A DNA stretch of 35,606 nt from a bacterium. GTDB taxonomy: Bacteria; Myxococcota_A; UBA9160; UBA6930. The number at the start of each line of letters is the position of its first letter. Within the stretch, counting starts at the first letter, position 1. Positions 6,342 to 14,911 of this stretch are shown here, one piece after another. The notes below the pieces were generated by a model that saw only the letters and a program-made list of their open reading frames with translations, had not been told where the DNA came from and did not search any database. The translations under genes and the position numbers were made by a program. The stretch spans positions 1 to 35,606 of the forward strand of contig JAAETT010000242.1 of NCBI GenBank assembly GCA_024228115.1. Direction: 5' to 3'.

Positions 6342-8381
6342 ATGCTGAAGAAGATCCTGCTTGGGTTCCTGGGCCTGCTCGTGCTCGCTGCCGCCATCGC
6401 GTGGTTCACGATCGGCCGAAATTTCCAGAACGCCGATCGACTGTATGGGCGCGAGAGCGCGCCCGCCGACTATGCGCTCCAGGACGATTCGAAGGTCGAT
6501 GCACCTGTGCCAGAGCCGCTGGTCGTCCAGCCGATGAACCCCCTCAAGAACGTCTACTGGGGCGATACCCACGTGCATACCCACGAGAGCTTCGACGCGA
6601 AGCTCTTCGGGACCACGCTCACCATCGAGGATGCCTATCGCTTTGCGAAGGGCGAGGCGCTTCGCAGCGATGGCGGAGAGCGGATGCAGCTCTCGCACCC
6701 GCTCGATTTCGTCGCCATCACGGACCATGCCGAGGGGTTCGGGAGCCGAACGCGTTGTGGCGACGCGAACCTCACGTGGCTCGAGTCTCTCAACTGCTCG
6801 GTGATGGAAACGCCCAACGTCGCCACCTTCCAGCTGATCCGCGGGCTCGCGAATACGCGCGCTCAGGAAATCCAGCCCGACCCCAGCGTGCCGGCAGGCG
6901 TGTATCGACCCAGGAAACGCGAACCCAACGATCGAAGCGCCGTTCCGATCTGCTCCCGAGGCGAAGGCGGCGTCGAGCGCTGCGAGCGAGATGCCCGAAG
7001 TGACTGGGCCCGCTACATCGCCGTGGCCGATGCCCACAACGAACCGGGCGTGCTCACGACCTTCGCCGCCTACGAATACTCACCCGTTCTCCCGGACTCC
7101 GGCAAACACCATCGCAACGTGCTCTTCAATGGCAGCGACTTGCCCGAGCACGCCATCTCATCCCTGGACGTGGGCAATGCCATCGACCTCTGGCGCGGCC
7201 TGGAGGACACCTGCACGGGTGACTGCGACTTCCTCACGATCCCCCACAACATGAACAAGGGATGGGGCCTCTTCTACAGCCGCTACACCTGGGACGGTGG
7301 AAGTTACGACGACGAGGGATGGCGGCTGCGCAAGCGTCGCGAACCCCTGGCCGAGATGTATCAGATCAAGGGTGCATCCGAGTGTGCGCTGGGCGTTGGC
7401 GCCACCGATGAGGAGTGTGCGTTCAGTCAGGTGCTCGCGCCTTGCGAGCAGGGCGAGGAGACTGGCTGCGCATTCGAAACCGGCTTTGCCAGGCAGGGGC
7501 TCAAGATCGGCCTCGAACTCGACCGGGAACTCGATTACAACCCCTTGGCGTTCGGAATGATCGGCTCGACGGACACGCACAATGGAAACCCCGGCGACGT
7601 CGAAGAGTGGGACTTCGTAGACAAGGTGGGCCTGATCACCTCGCCTGCCATTCGGCGGCTGCGGGATCGGCCGAACACGCCCCCTGACCAGAAGCCCTAT
7701 GAATCGATCCTCAAGTTCCATACCTCCGGCGGCTTGGCCGCAGTCTGGGCCGAGGAGAACACGCGCGACGCACTCTTCGCCGCGATGAAACGCCGCGAGG
7801 TGTACGCCACGTCGGGGCCGCGCATTGCACTGCGCTTTTTCGCGGGCTGGGGCTTCGACGAGCGTGTCGCCACCGAGCCGGACCCCGTTGCCGTCGCGAC
7901 CGCAGGTGGGGTTCCGATGGGCGGTGTGTTGCATCCGGCCGATGGCGAGACCGCGAGCCCCACCTTCTACGTGGCGGCGCTCGGCGACTGGATGAGCGCT
8001 CCCCTTCAGCGTATCCAGATCATCAAGGGTTGGATCGACGCGGAAGGGCAGACCCATGAGAAGGTCCGGGACATCGCCTGCGCCGACGGCCTTGAGGTGG
8101 ACCCGACCACCCTTCGCTGCCCCGACAATGGCGCATCCGTCGACCTGACGACCTGCAAGCCGACGGCAGACTCCGGCGCCATGCAGCTGATGAAGGCCTG
8201 GAAGGACCCCGACTTCGATCCGACGCAGGGCGCCTTCTACTACGTTCGTGTCCTCCAGAACCCGACCTGCCGGTGGTCGACCTACGACGCGCTGCGCCTC
8301 TCGCGGGAGCCCGATCCGCGCGTCCCCGCGACCCTGCGCGAGCGGGTCTGGTCATCGCCGATCTGGATTGACGCCTCGTAG
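6342..8381 (+). CDS. DUF3604 (PHP-like) protein, membrane-anchored paralogue
   Basis: The 679-residue protein starts MLKKILLGFLGLLVLAAAIA, a single N-terminal membrane anchor rather than a lipobox. It shares all motifs of the preceding paralogue: GDTHVHT at 74-80, AITDHAE at 125-131, IPHNMN, and GSTDTHNGNPG. It also keeps the shared C-terminal blocks WAEENTRDA, YATSGPRI and WSSPIW. It has extra cysteine-containing insertions, for example around ECALGVGATDEECAF, that the first copy lacks. The ATG is 16 bp after the upstream stop, with GGAGACGAA as ribosome site, so the two are co-transcribed. The pair probably arose by tandem duplication and diverged in anchoring and loop regions. Confidence 0.9.
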   Translation: MLKKILLGFLGLLVLAAAIAWFTIGRNFQNADRLYGRESAPADYALQDDSKVDAPVPEPLVVQPMNPLKNVYWGDTHVHTHESFDAKLFGTTLTIEDAYRFAKGEALRSDGGERMQLSHPLDFVAITDHAEGFGSRTRCGDANLTWLESLNCSVMETPNVATFQLIRGLANTRAQEIQPDPSVPAGVYRPRKREPNDRSAVPICSRGEGGVERCERDARSDWARYIAVADAHNEPGVLTTFAAYEYSPVLPDSGKHHRNVLFNGSDLPEHAISSLDVGNAIDLWRGLEDTCTGDCDFLTIPHNMNKGWGLFYSRYTWDGGSYDDEGWRLRKRREPLAEMYQIKGASECALGVGATDEECAFSQVLAPCEQGEETGCAFETGFARQGLKIGLELDRELDYNPLAFGMIGSTDTHNGNPGDVEEWDFVDKVGLITSPAIRRLRDRPNTPPDQKPYESILKFHTSGGLAAVWAEENTRDALFAAMKRREVYATSGPRIALRFFAGWGFDERVATEPDPVAVATAGGVPMGGVLHPADGETASPTFYVAALGDWMSAPLQRIQIIKGWIDAEGQTHEKVRDIACADGLEVDPTTLRCPDNGASVDLTTCKPTADSGAMQLMKAWKDPDFDPTQGAFYYVRVLQNPTCRWSTYDALRLSREPDPRVPATLRERVWSSPIWIDAS

Positions 8382-8651
8382 CAGGATTGGAGCAAGGACC
8401 CGGTTCGCTACGGCGGCCGATCTCGGTCACACGCACCGAGGCCCGCGACTCGGCTTGCTCGTGTTCCAGCACCGGAGTTGGTCGCTTGCCTTTCTCACCA
8501 AGGCTGGTGGCTGATGCTGCTCGGCCCAACTCCCTGGTACCCTGATCGGGAACCCGAGCCGGTCATGCCCGGCTCGCGAGCCAGAGCGAGCATCGATGGA
8601 ACTTGTGCGAAGGGTCCCCCGCGTCGTTTCGAGCCTGCGAGGCGGAAGCGG

Positions 8652-10871
8652 GTGAGTGAGGACACCACACGCCATCTGGGTCTCCTCGGTGCGACGTCGG
8701 TGGGCGTGGGCGCGATCGTGGGCGGCGGCATCCTCGCGCTGGCGGGCATCGCATTCGCGACGGCGGGCCCCGCGGCCATCGTCGCCTTTGCGTTCAATGG
8801 ATGCATCGCACTCCTCACGGCCGCGAGCTTCGCCGAGCTTGCGATCCGTTTCCCCCAGTCCGGCGGCACCTACACCTACGCCAAGCGCGTGCTGTCGATC
8901 GAGGCGGCCTTCGTGGTGGGCTGGGTCGTCTGGTTCGCGTCGATCGTCGCGGGTGTGCTCTACGCGCTTGGCTTCGCCGTCTTCGCGGCAGAGGGTGCGG
9001 CCCGCCTGCTCGAAGGGATGGGGCGTGACGCAGCCTGGCTAGGGGGCTCCGTGCTGCGCGGCGCGGTCGCGGTTGGGGCAACGGCATTCTACGGACTCAT
9101 GCTGGTGCGCACGGCACGCGGTGGCGGCCAGACCGCGACGGCGGGCAAGCTGATCGTCTTCGCAGTGCTGGTCGCGGGGGGCGCCTGGGCCATGGGCCAG
9201 ATGTCGACATCCACGCTGCTGTCGCGGCTCGATCCCTTCTTCGTCGGCGGATCTGACGGGCTGCTCCGGGCGATGGGATACACCTTCATCGCGCTACAGG
9301 GCTTCGACCTGATCGCGGCCGTCGGCGGCGAGGTGCGCGACCCGGAGCGGAACCTTCCGCGTGCCATGTATCTCTCGCTCGGGATCGCCCTGGGCATCTA
9401 CATCTCGCTGCTCCTCGTGCTCATGACGGTCGGCACGCCCGACGGGGGAAGCATTGCCGAGGCTGCCGCGGCCAACCCGGCCGGTCTGGTGGCGGAGGCG
9501 GCCGAACGATTCCTGGGTCCGACCGGCTATTGGCTGGTGATCGGCGCCGGCGTGCTCTCGATGCTCTCGGCGCTGCAGGCCAATCTGCTCGGTGCGTCGC
9601 GTGTCGCCTTCGCGATGGCGCGCGACCGCACGTTGCCGCGGCCGCTCGGCCGCATGCGGGGAAGGAGCGGCACGCCGGCGATCGCCGTGGGGGTGACGGG
9701 CGCGTTGTTGGCCGCCCTCGCGCTCGTCGTGGGCGATGTCTCCGCAGCGGGGGCGGCGTCGAGTCTCATCTTCCTGCTCTCCTTTGCCATGGTGCACGGC
9801 GCCGCCATCCTTGCTCGCCGCCGCTCGGGCGAGCGCAGCGTCCCCTGGCTTCCGCTTGCGGGCGGTCTCCTGTGCCTCGCTCTGGCGGTGTTCCAGACCT
9901 TCGCGGTACCGCAGGCGGGCGCCATCGTGTTGTCGTGGCTCATGCTCGGCGGTGCGTTCTACTTCCTGTGGCTGGCTCCGGGCGCCAACCTTGCGGACGC
10001 CTCGGCCGAGGCGCGCGATCCCGAGCTCGCCCGGCTGCGGGGCCGCAGCCCGCTGGTGCTGGTGCCCATCGCCGACCCGACCAGCGCCGCGGTCATGGCC
10101 GGTGTGGCGGCGACGGTTCGTACGCCGGGGACGGGGCGGATCCTGCTGTTCTCCGTGGTGCAAGAGCTCGACGAGGTGCCGGCCGACGGGCATCCGGCTC
10201 TCGCAGATGCACAGGGCATTCTCGGGGAGGCGCTGCGCCGGAGCTTCGAGCGCGCCACGCCAGCCGAAACCCTCTTCACCGTCGCCCCCGACACCGTGGC
10301 CGAGATCCTGCGGGTCGCGAGGCTGTACCGTTGCGAGACCGTTCTCCTGGGGGCGCCGCGGCTCGAAGGCGGCAAGGTCGGTCCGCGTGTCTCCGAGTTG
10401 CTGCTCGGTCTCGATGCCGACGTCGTGCTCGTGCGGGCGCCGCATCGCTGGTGCGTGGCCCAGGTGCGGCGGGTGCTCATACCGATCGGCGGGGTCCGCG
10501 ATCACAGCCGGGTGCGTGCGCGCCTGCTCGCGAGCCTGAGTCGCACCGACGAATGTGCCCTCACCTTCCTGCGCACGGTTCCGCCCTCCGCCTCGCCGGA
10601 GGAGCGGCTGCGTGCCGAGCGTGAGCTGCGCGTCCTCGCGCGGGACGAGGCGGGCGGGCAGTTCGAGATCGTCATCGAAGACGCCGTGGATCCGCGCGAG
10701 GCGATCCTGCGCCGCGCCGCGGAGACCGATCTCGTCCTGATGGGTCTGCAGCGGGATCGTCGTGCGGGCCGAGCGATCGGGCCCCTGGCCCTGGCGATCA
10801 CGACCGAGAGCGAAGTTCCGTTGATCTTGATCGGCGCGCGCCGCGTTCGCGGCTTCGGTCGGGGCGGCTAG
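8652..10871 (+). CDS. APC-family amino-acid permease fused to two Usp domains
   Basis: The 739-residue protein starts at the GTG at 8652 (SEDTTRHLGLLGATSVGVGA follows), preceded by GGAAG. A longer frame from 8478 is hydrophilic and unlike the family. Residues 1 to about 445 carry the 12-helix amino acid/polyamine/organocation permease core, opening with the substrate-binding motif GAIVGGGIL. Two universal-stress-protein modules follow: one from about 459 (PLVLVPIAD) and one from about 603 (RRVLIPIGG) ending with DLVLMG and a GPLALAITTESEVPLILIG block. Usp domains on transporters are thought to sense nucleotides or energy state. The 270 bp upstream contain no gene and separate it from the DUF3604 operon. 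The transported substrate cannot be told from sequence. Confidence 0.88.
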   Translation: MSEDTTRHLGLLGATSVGVGAIVGGGILALAGIAFATAGPAAIVAFAFNGCIALLTAASFAELAIRFPQSGGTYTYAKRVLSIEAAFVVGWVVWFASIVAGVLYALGFAVFAAEGAARLLEGMGRDAAWLGGSVLRGAVAVGATAFYGLMLVRTARGGGQTATAGKLIVFAVLVAGGAWAMGQMSTSTLLSRLDPFFVGGSDGLLRAMGYTFIALQGFDLIAAVGGEVRDPERNLPRAMYLSLGIALGIYISLLLVLMTVGTPDGGSIAEAAAANPAGLVAEAAERFLGPTGYWLVIGAGVLSMLSALQANLLGASRVAFAMARDRTLPRPLGRMRGRSGTPAIAVGVTGALLAALALVVGDVSAAGAASSLIFLLSFAMVHGAAILARRRSGERSVPWLPLAGGLLCLALAVFQTFAVPQAGAIVLSWLMLGGAFYFLWLAPGANLADASAEARDPELARLRGRSPLVLVPIADPTSAAVMAGVAATVRTPGTGRILLFSVVQELDEVPADGHPALADAQGILGEALRRSFERATPAETLFTVAPDTVAEILRVARLYRCETVLLGAPRLEGGKVGPRVSELLLGLDADVVLVRAPHRWCVAQVRRVLIPIGGVRDHSRVRARLLASLSRTDECALTFLRTVPPSASPEERLRAERELRVLARDEAGGQFEIVIEDAVDPREAILRRAAETDLVLMGLQRDRRAGRAIGPLALAITTESEVPLILIGARRVRGFGRGG

Positions 10872-10932
10872 GCCAGGCAGTCGGGCCAGACGCTACAGGC
10901 CCGGCGCTCCAGGCCCGAAGCAGGGCGGGCCT

Positions 10933-12069
10933 TCAAGCGGATGTGAGCGTGGCGACCATCCGCATCTCGAGGGACTTGCGGATGACCCGGTCTCGGGCGG
11001 CCTCGGCGCGGGCGCTCCACGTCTCGCTGAGGGTGGCCTCGCGAAGCAGCCCGGTGAGCTTGCGGAAGGTCGCGCGGATGGGCTCGGTCGTGACCTCGGG
11101 GAGGGCCGGCGGCTCGCTTGCGGAGAGGGCCTGGAGCGCCGCCTCGTCGCCAGCGGCGACGGCCTCGCAGCCACGCCCCAGTTCGAGGTAGAGCCACTCG
11201 AGCGCATCCTCGCCCGGCAGTATGCACGCGCCGTGGGGCATGCCCAGGGTGTCGAAGACCCAGGCCTGCTCTGGGCCCATCTCGGAACGGAAGTGCCACT
11301 CCTGGCCCGGGTCGGGCAGAAACGTCCAGATGTCGTTGACGCTCTTCTCCTCGTCCCGTTCGAGGAAGGAGGTGACGGGCAGGCCGTAGCGGAGCTGGTG
11401 GCGTTTGGCGTCGAGGGTGCGCCGGTCCATCAGGACGAGGGGGCGCGTCACCTGCTGGATCGGGATCCAGAGGTTCAGGAGGAAGAGCGACGACGTGTCG
11501 TTGCGCCCGTCCGGGGTCTGGTGGCGGAAGAGCTGCGGGGCGGCGCCCTTCATCATCTGCTTCAGCGGTGTGCCGAACACGTCTTGATCGCCGTGGATGC
11601 CCATGGCGCCGCCGTGGCCGTTGGCCCCGTCCATGCCGCCAGGGTTCACGTCGAGCCCGTTGGGCCCGGCCCACCGCAAGATCATGCCGTCGTCGGCAAC
11701 GTGCTGGATCTCGAGCGCCTTGCCGCCGGTCAGCTCGAAGCGCGCACCGTTCACGTTCTCGCGCACCGCGCGCGCCGTGGCGTCGGAGAGAAAGTCCTCT
11801 TCACGAATCGTGGCGAGGGCGGCCTGCAGGCCCGGGTGGCCCGAGAGGTCGATGGCCTCGAAGCCGGCCTGCTCGAGCTCCGGGGCCGGAGCGCCGGGTG
11901 TCGCGTCCTCCTGGATCCGGCAGGGCCGGAAGTCGAAGACGTCCTTGTGCATTCGGCCGAAGGGCTGGGTCTTCGCACGGAGGAGGCTGGGGCGCTCGTT
12001 GTCCGCGAGCACGTGCTCGGCCCGGGTGAAACCCAGCGGAGCGGTGATCGAGGTGGGTGCCGAGGGCAT
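10933..12069 (-). CDS. CmcJ/NvfI-like putative oxidoreductase
   Basis: The 378-residue protein is soluble with no signal peptide. The central part (about residues 195-290) contains NLWIPIQQVTRPLVLMDRRT and, later, WHFRSEMGPEQAWVFDTLGM. This pattern (NLWxP, PLxLxDxRS, WxxxxxMxxxEAxxFxxxD) is characteristic of the CmcJ/NvfI family, named for a cephamycin-pathway methoxylation component and a fungal oxygenase. A glycine-rich stretch (GGMDGANGHGGAMGIHGDQD) near residues 145-165 is unusual. The start at 12069 gives MPSAPTSITAPLGF, which fits the family's open N-terminus. It is convergent with the permease and about 100 bp from the next minus-strand gene. Family membership is moderately sure; the substrate is unknown. 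Confidence 0.6.
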   Translation of the reverse strand: MPSAPTSITAPLGFTRAEHVLADNERPSLLRAKTQPFGRMHKDVFDFRPCRIQEDATPGAPAPELEQAGFEAIDLSGHPGLQAALATIREEDFLSDATARAVRENVNGARFELTGGKALEIQHVADDGMILRWAGPNGLDVNPGGMDGANGHGGAMGIHGDQDVFGTPLKQMMKGAAPQLFRHQTPDGRNDTSSLFLLNLWIPIQQVTRPLVLMDRRTLDAKRHQLRYGLPVTSFLERDEEKSVNDIWTFLPDPGQEWHFRSEMGPEQAWVFDTLGMPHGACILPGEDALEWLYLELGRGCEAVAAGDEAALQALSASEPPALPEVTTEPIRATFRKLTGLLREATLSETWSARAEAARDRVIRKSLEMRMVATLTSA

Positions 12070-12173
12070 CTCTCGATGCTACAGCGGCGGTCCTCGGCGT
12101 GCCGGCACGGCCTGGGAACCGAACGAGGGTCGCCTGGCCGCCCGGCGGGGAGTGCGGAGTCGCCTCGGGCCGT

Positions 12174-13295
12174 TCAGAGAGTCGCCGGCGCGCGAGCGAA
12201 GACGTCATCGAGGAACCGGATCATTACGTCGAGGGCCGCGGGCGCGTCGGCTTCGAAGTTGGTTCCGAGTACTGTGTTCGAACCTGAATCCAGGAACGCG
12301 TGCGACCTCCCCTCGTATTCCCAGTACTCCGCGGGATGGCCGGCCGATTCCAGCTTCTGGAGGTAGGCCTTGACGGACGCTGGCGTGACCAGCGGGTCGT
12401 CGGTTCCGACGGTCAGCAGCTGCGGGGGGAGCAACCGCTCTGCTGCGTGTGGAATGTTGTGGACGGGAGATAGCGCGCGGTAGAGATCAGGATGTTCGGC
12501 CACGTTGCGGTCGTTCCCGAACACACCTCTTGCGAATGAACCACTGAAGAGCCAGAAGGGGTTCCAGAAGCTCTCGAATCCGTCGACGGCTCCCTGGAAC
12601 ACGTCGAATGCGCCGTAGCTGAGGATGGCAGCCTGGACGCCGACGCCACCCTGCGCGGAAACCTCTTCCGCCGTCTTTCCGGGCGGCAGGTAGCTGGGTT
12701 GGAAGTTCAGCGACGCCTCCGAGAAAGGTGCTGAGCTGAGCCGATCCCCCAGGTTGACGACCATGGCCGACAGGTGTCCGCCCGCGCTGTCTCCAGTAAC
12801 GGCGATCCTGGTCCCATCTCCCTCGTAGCGTCCGATGTGGTCCTTCACCCAGAGCACGGCACCAAAGACATCATCGACGATCTGGTTCAACGTTACGGAA
12901 TTGCCATTGTCCGCGAGCAGTCGATAGTCGACGTTGCAGATGACGTACTCGCTGTGCGTTGCCAGGTAGGCAGAGGCCTGATCCATGATCGACTTGTCAT
13001 TGATCAGCCATCCGCCGCCATGGAACATCACGATGACCGGATACGAGCCCTTGCCTGACTTCGGCGTGTAGATGTCCATGCTGAGGTCGAACCCGTCCGG
13101 GGATGCCCACAGGACATCCTCGACCAGCGTGTATCGGTCGGGATCGTTGTTCTGCCGCAACTCATGGTGCTCGGAACAGGACGACAGGGCGAGCGCAATG
13201 AGCAGGAAAGGCAGCAATGCCTCGCGGAAGGTTCTGGTGGCACGCATCTCGATCGCCGTCCTCGAATCGTCTGCCCGAACCGACTTGGCTCCCAT
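12174..13295 (-). CDS. Alpha/beta hydrolase lipoprotein (esterase/feruloyl-esterase-like)
   Basis: The 373-residue protein has a signal peptide ending in the canonical lipobox LSSC, so the mature enzyme should be an envelope lipoprotein. Catalytic features are FHGGGWLIND for the oxyanion hole, TGDSAGGHLS for the nucleophile serine, VGTDDPLVTP for the acid and EGRSHAFLD for the histidine. The arrangement matches BD-FAE/HSL-type carboxylesterases. The ATG at 13295 is preceded by AAGGAGGTGATC, almost an ideal anti-Shine-Dalgarno match, which decides the start; an internal ATG closer to the signal peptide is less likely. It stands alone, with about 290 bp of non-coding DNA upstream (13296-13589) that contains only a weak 8-bp inverted repeat (ACGGAGAG at 13412-13419, CTCTCCGT at 13431-13438). 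Confidence 0.85.
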   Translation of the reverse strand: MGAKSVRADDSRTAIEMRATRTFREALLPFLLIALALSSCSEHHELRQNNDPDRYTLVEDVLWASPDGFDLSMDIYTPKSGKGSYPVIVMFHGGGWLINDKSIMDQASAYLATHSEYVICNVDYRLLADNGNSVTLNQIVDDVFGAVLWVKDHIGRYEGDGTRIAVTGDSAGGHLSAMVVNLGDRLSSAPFSEASLNFQPSYLPPGKTAEEVSAQGGVGVQAAILSYGAFDVFQGAVDGFESFWNPFWLFSGSFARGVFGNDRNVAEHPDLYRALSPVHNIPHAAERLLPPQLLTVGTDDPLVTPASVKAYLQKLESAGHPAEYWEYEGRSHAFLDSGSNTVLGTNFEADAPAALDVMIRFLDDVFARAPATL

Positions 13296-13589
13296 TGAGA
13301 TCACCTCCTTCTGGCGCCCGCGTTCACGATCGGAATGCTCACCGGCCGGCAAGCCTCTCCTAGATATTAGGCACGCGAGAGAAATCCGCGAAGACGACGT
13401 AGATCACCAACACGGAGAGCGAAATCCTCTCTCTCCGTTGCTCTCTCGTTCCGAGCGTGGTGAGAGCCATTGGCCCTTCGGCTGATCGACGAGATGTCGC
13501 TCGAACCGACGTTTCAGGTCCTCGCACGATCGATGTTCCACGTTTGGCGACACCGTTGCAGCGCGCCCGGCTCACTGGAGTCAGAGACT

Positions 13590-14030
13590 TCAGCCCGGCG
13601 GTGCCACCACTACGTAGACGACCGCACCTGCTTGGATTCGAGGTTGGAACCAGGTGCTGCCGCAGGCCAGGTAGCTGAGGCCACCCACACTTGCGTCCTG
13701 GCATCCCGAGGGCGGCGTGGCGATGGTCATCCCGATGGGGATGGTCGCCGCGGCCGGAGCCGCGGCGGGGGCGACGACCACCGTGGGCGCCGGCGCGACC
13801 ACGACAGCCGCCGGAGCGACCACGGCGACGGGTGCCACGGCCGTATGGCGTCTGACGACCCTTCTCGAGGTTCGGCGGGAGGTTCTCCGTGCGCCACCCG
13901 CCACACTGCCCGGAGTTGCGGGGCGGCCCACGATGGCTTCCGCCGATTCAGGCAGCATGAGGTTGGGCAGGGCAAGAGGCCACGCCAACAGGAGAGCGGC
14001 CATGAGAGTCGTCGGGATCCTGTTGGTCAT
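13590..14030 (-). CDS. Small exported protein with Ala/Val/Pro-rich linker, unknown
   Basis: The 146-residue protein has a signal peptide (LMAALLLAWPLALPN), an arginine-rich stretch (RRTSRRTSRRVVRR) around residues 48-62 and a low-complexity Ala/Val/Pro linker. A compact C-terminal module carries two cysteines: SGCQDASVGGLSYLACGSTW, then FQPRIQAGAVVYVVVAPP. The C-terminal pattern (GGxxYxxCGxTWxxP, then VVYVVV) is seen in many small uncharacterised envelope proteins. Its ATG overlaps the stop of the DUF2092 gene by four bases (14027-14030), so the two are translationally coupled and probably act together. No function can be assigned. Confidence 0.75.
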   Translation of the reverse strand: MTNRIPTTLMAALLLAWPLALPNLMLPESAEAIVGRPATPGSVAGGARRTSRRTSRRVVRRHTAVAPVAVVAPAAVVVAPAPTVVVAPAAAPAAATIPIGMTIATPPSGCQDASVGGLSYLACGSTWFQPRIQAGAVVYVVVAPPG

Positions 14031-14791
14031 TCCGGGTCCTCCTCAGCCACGACGAACGGGATTGGTTTCGCGCCCGCCGGAGGGTTGGTGTCGAAGCTGC
14101 CGGCAGAAATCGTCGGTGAGGTGTTCCACTTGCGGAACGTGACGCCCATCGCGGGTCGCCCTTCCACATCCAGGGTGGAGATGAGGTACCGGCAGGGGAG
14201 CGGTCGGTCCCCCTCCTCGATCCAGAGCTGCAAGTCGACATCGGGTGCACGGAAGGCCAGGTGGTGGCAGGAGCGACCGGCGATCATGGCGGTACCCACG
14301 TAGAGACCCGACGTCACGCCTTCAAGGATGCCGGCCCCGCCATCGGCATAGAGCAGATCCACGCCCGGCGGCGCCATATCCAGACGGTCGAGCGCGAAGT
14401 CGAGAGTTTCGTCGAGCGACCCCGGGGCCTCCCGGACGGCGAAGTAATTCTGCGGCTTCACGAAGAAGCTGACCTGCTTGCCGTCGTAGGTGAAGACCGC
14501 CGAGCCGCGCTGGCCCAGTCGCTCCGAGCGCAGCTTGTTGGGTCGTTGGAGCAGCACGGTGGAGGCACCGCCGTATTGGATCTTCTGGCCGGTCTCGAGC
14601 GTGACGTCGACCGTATATTCCGTCGAAATCTCCGCCGCCTTCAGAGCAGCCAGTTCCTTGGCCATCGCATCGACCCGCTGCTTTGCTGCCGGATCGATCG
14701 CGGGTGCCGTGGTTTGTTCCGCCCGCGCTGCCGGGGTGCCGACCGCCAGCGCGAGAGCCAGAACGGCTGCCCACTTCTTCCACATGCTCAT
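14027..14791 (-). CDS. DUF2092 predicted periplasmic protein
   Basis: The 254-residue protein has a cleavable signal peptide (WAAVLALALAVGTPAARA). The body matches DUF2092: an early helix (VDAMAKELAALKAAE), then beta-strands with LQRPNKLRSER, FTYDGKQVSFF, a long middle helix around SLDETLDFALDRL, and late strands including IAGRSCHHLAFRAPDVDLQL. The fold is thought to resemble lipoprotein carriers of the LolA/LolB type, which is established only by analogy. The ATG at 14791 is preceded by GAGGAGGGACGAGG; an upstream extension would read through a tRNA-derived repeat. It is coupled to the small exported protein that follows. Confidence 0.8.
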   Translation of the reverse strand: MSMWKKWAAVLALALAVGTPAARAEQTTAPAIDPAAKQRVDAMAKELAALKAAEISTEYTVDVTLETGQKIQYGGASTVLLQRPNKLRSERLGQRGSAVFTYDGKQVSFFVKPQNYFAVREAPGSLDETLDFALDRLDMAPPGVDLLYADGGAGILEGVTSGLYVGTAMIAGRSCHHLAFRAPDVDLQLWIEEGDRPLPCRYLISTLDVEGRPAMGVTFRKWNTSPTISAGSFDTNPPAGAKPIPFVVAEEDPE

Positions 14792-14853
14792 GCCTCGTCC
14801 CTCCTCGAATCGGTCGCAGGATAGCTGGGATCTCCCCGATCTCCCGCTGCACG

Positions 14854-14902
14854 TTGCGGAACTGGGGATCGCACGATCGAGTCGTGCCGGGCGCGCCATG
14901 GG
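14854..14902 (+). repeat. tRNA 3'-half-derived repeat, copy 2
   Basis: This is the second copy of the 49-bp element at 1635-1683, differing at three positions. The T-arm stem GCACG/CGTGC (14871-14875 and 14883-14887) surrounds the loop ATCGAGT, followed by acceptor strand CGGGCGC, G and CCA at 14896-14898. The 5' half of the tRNA is absent. It ends 9 bp short of the acyl-CoA dehydrogenase stop codon, a position like that of copy 1. Confidence 0.65.
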
Positions 14903-14911
14903 AGCTTCTCT

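Noticed and set aside
8478-8651. N-terminal extension of the permease from a TTG at 8478
   Set aside because: It is hydrophilic and unlike the family, and the GTG at 8652 has a ribosome site and the family-typical beginning.
12174-13352. Longer start of the esterase lipoprotein at 13352
   Set aside because: The near-perfect Shine-Dalgarno sequence lies inside that extension, directly before the ATG at 13295.
13412-13438. Inverted repeat ACGGAGAG / CTCTCCGT upstream of the esterase lipoprotein
   Set aside because: The stem is short, the loop is 11 nt and the region is GA/CT-rich, so chance formation is likely.
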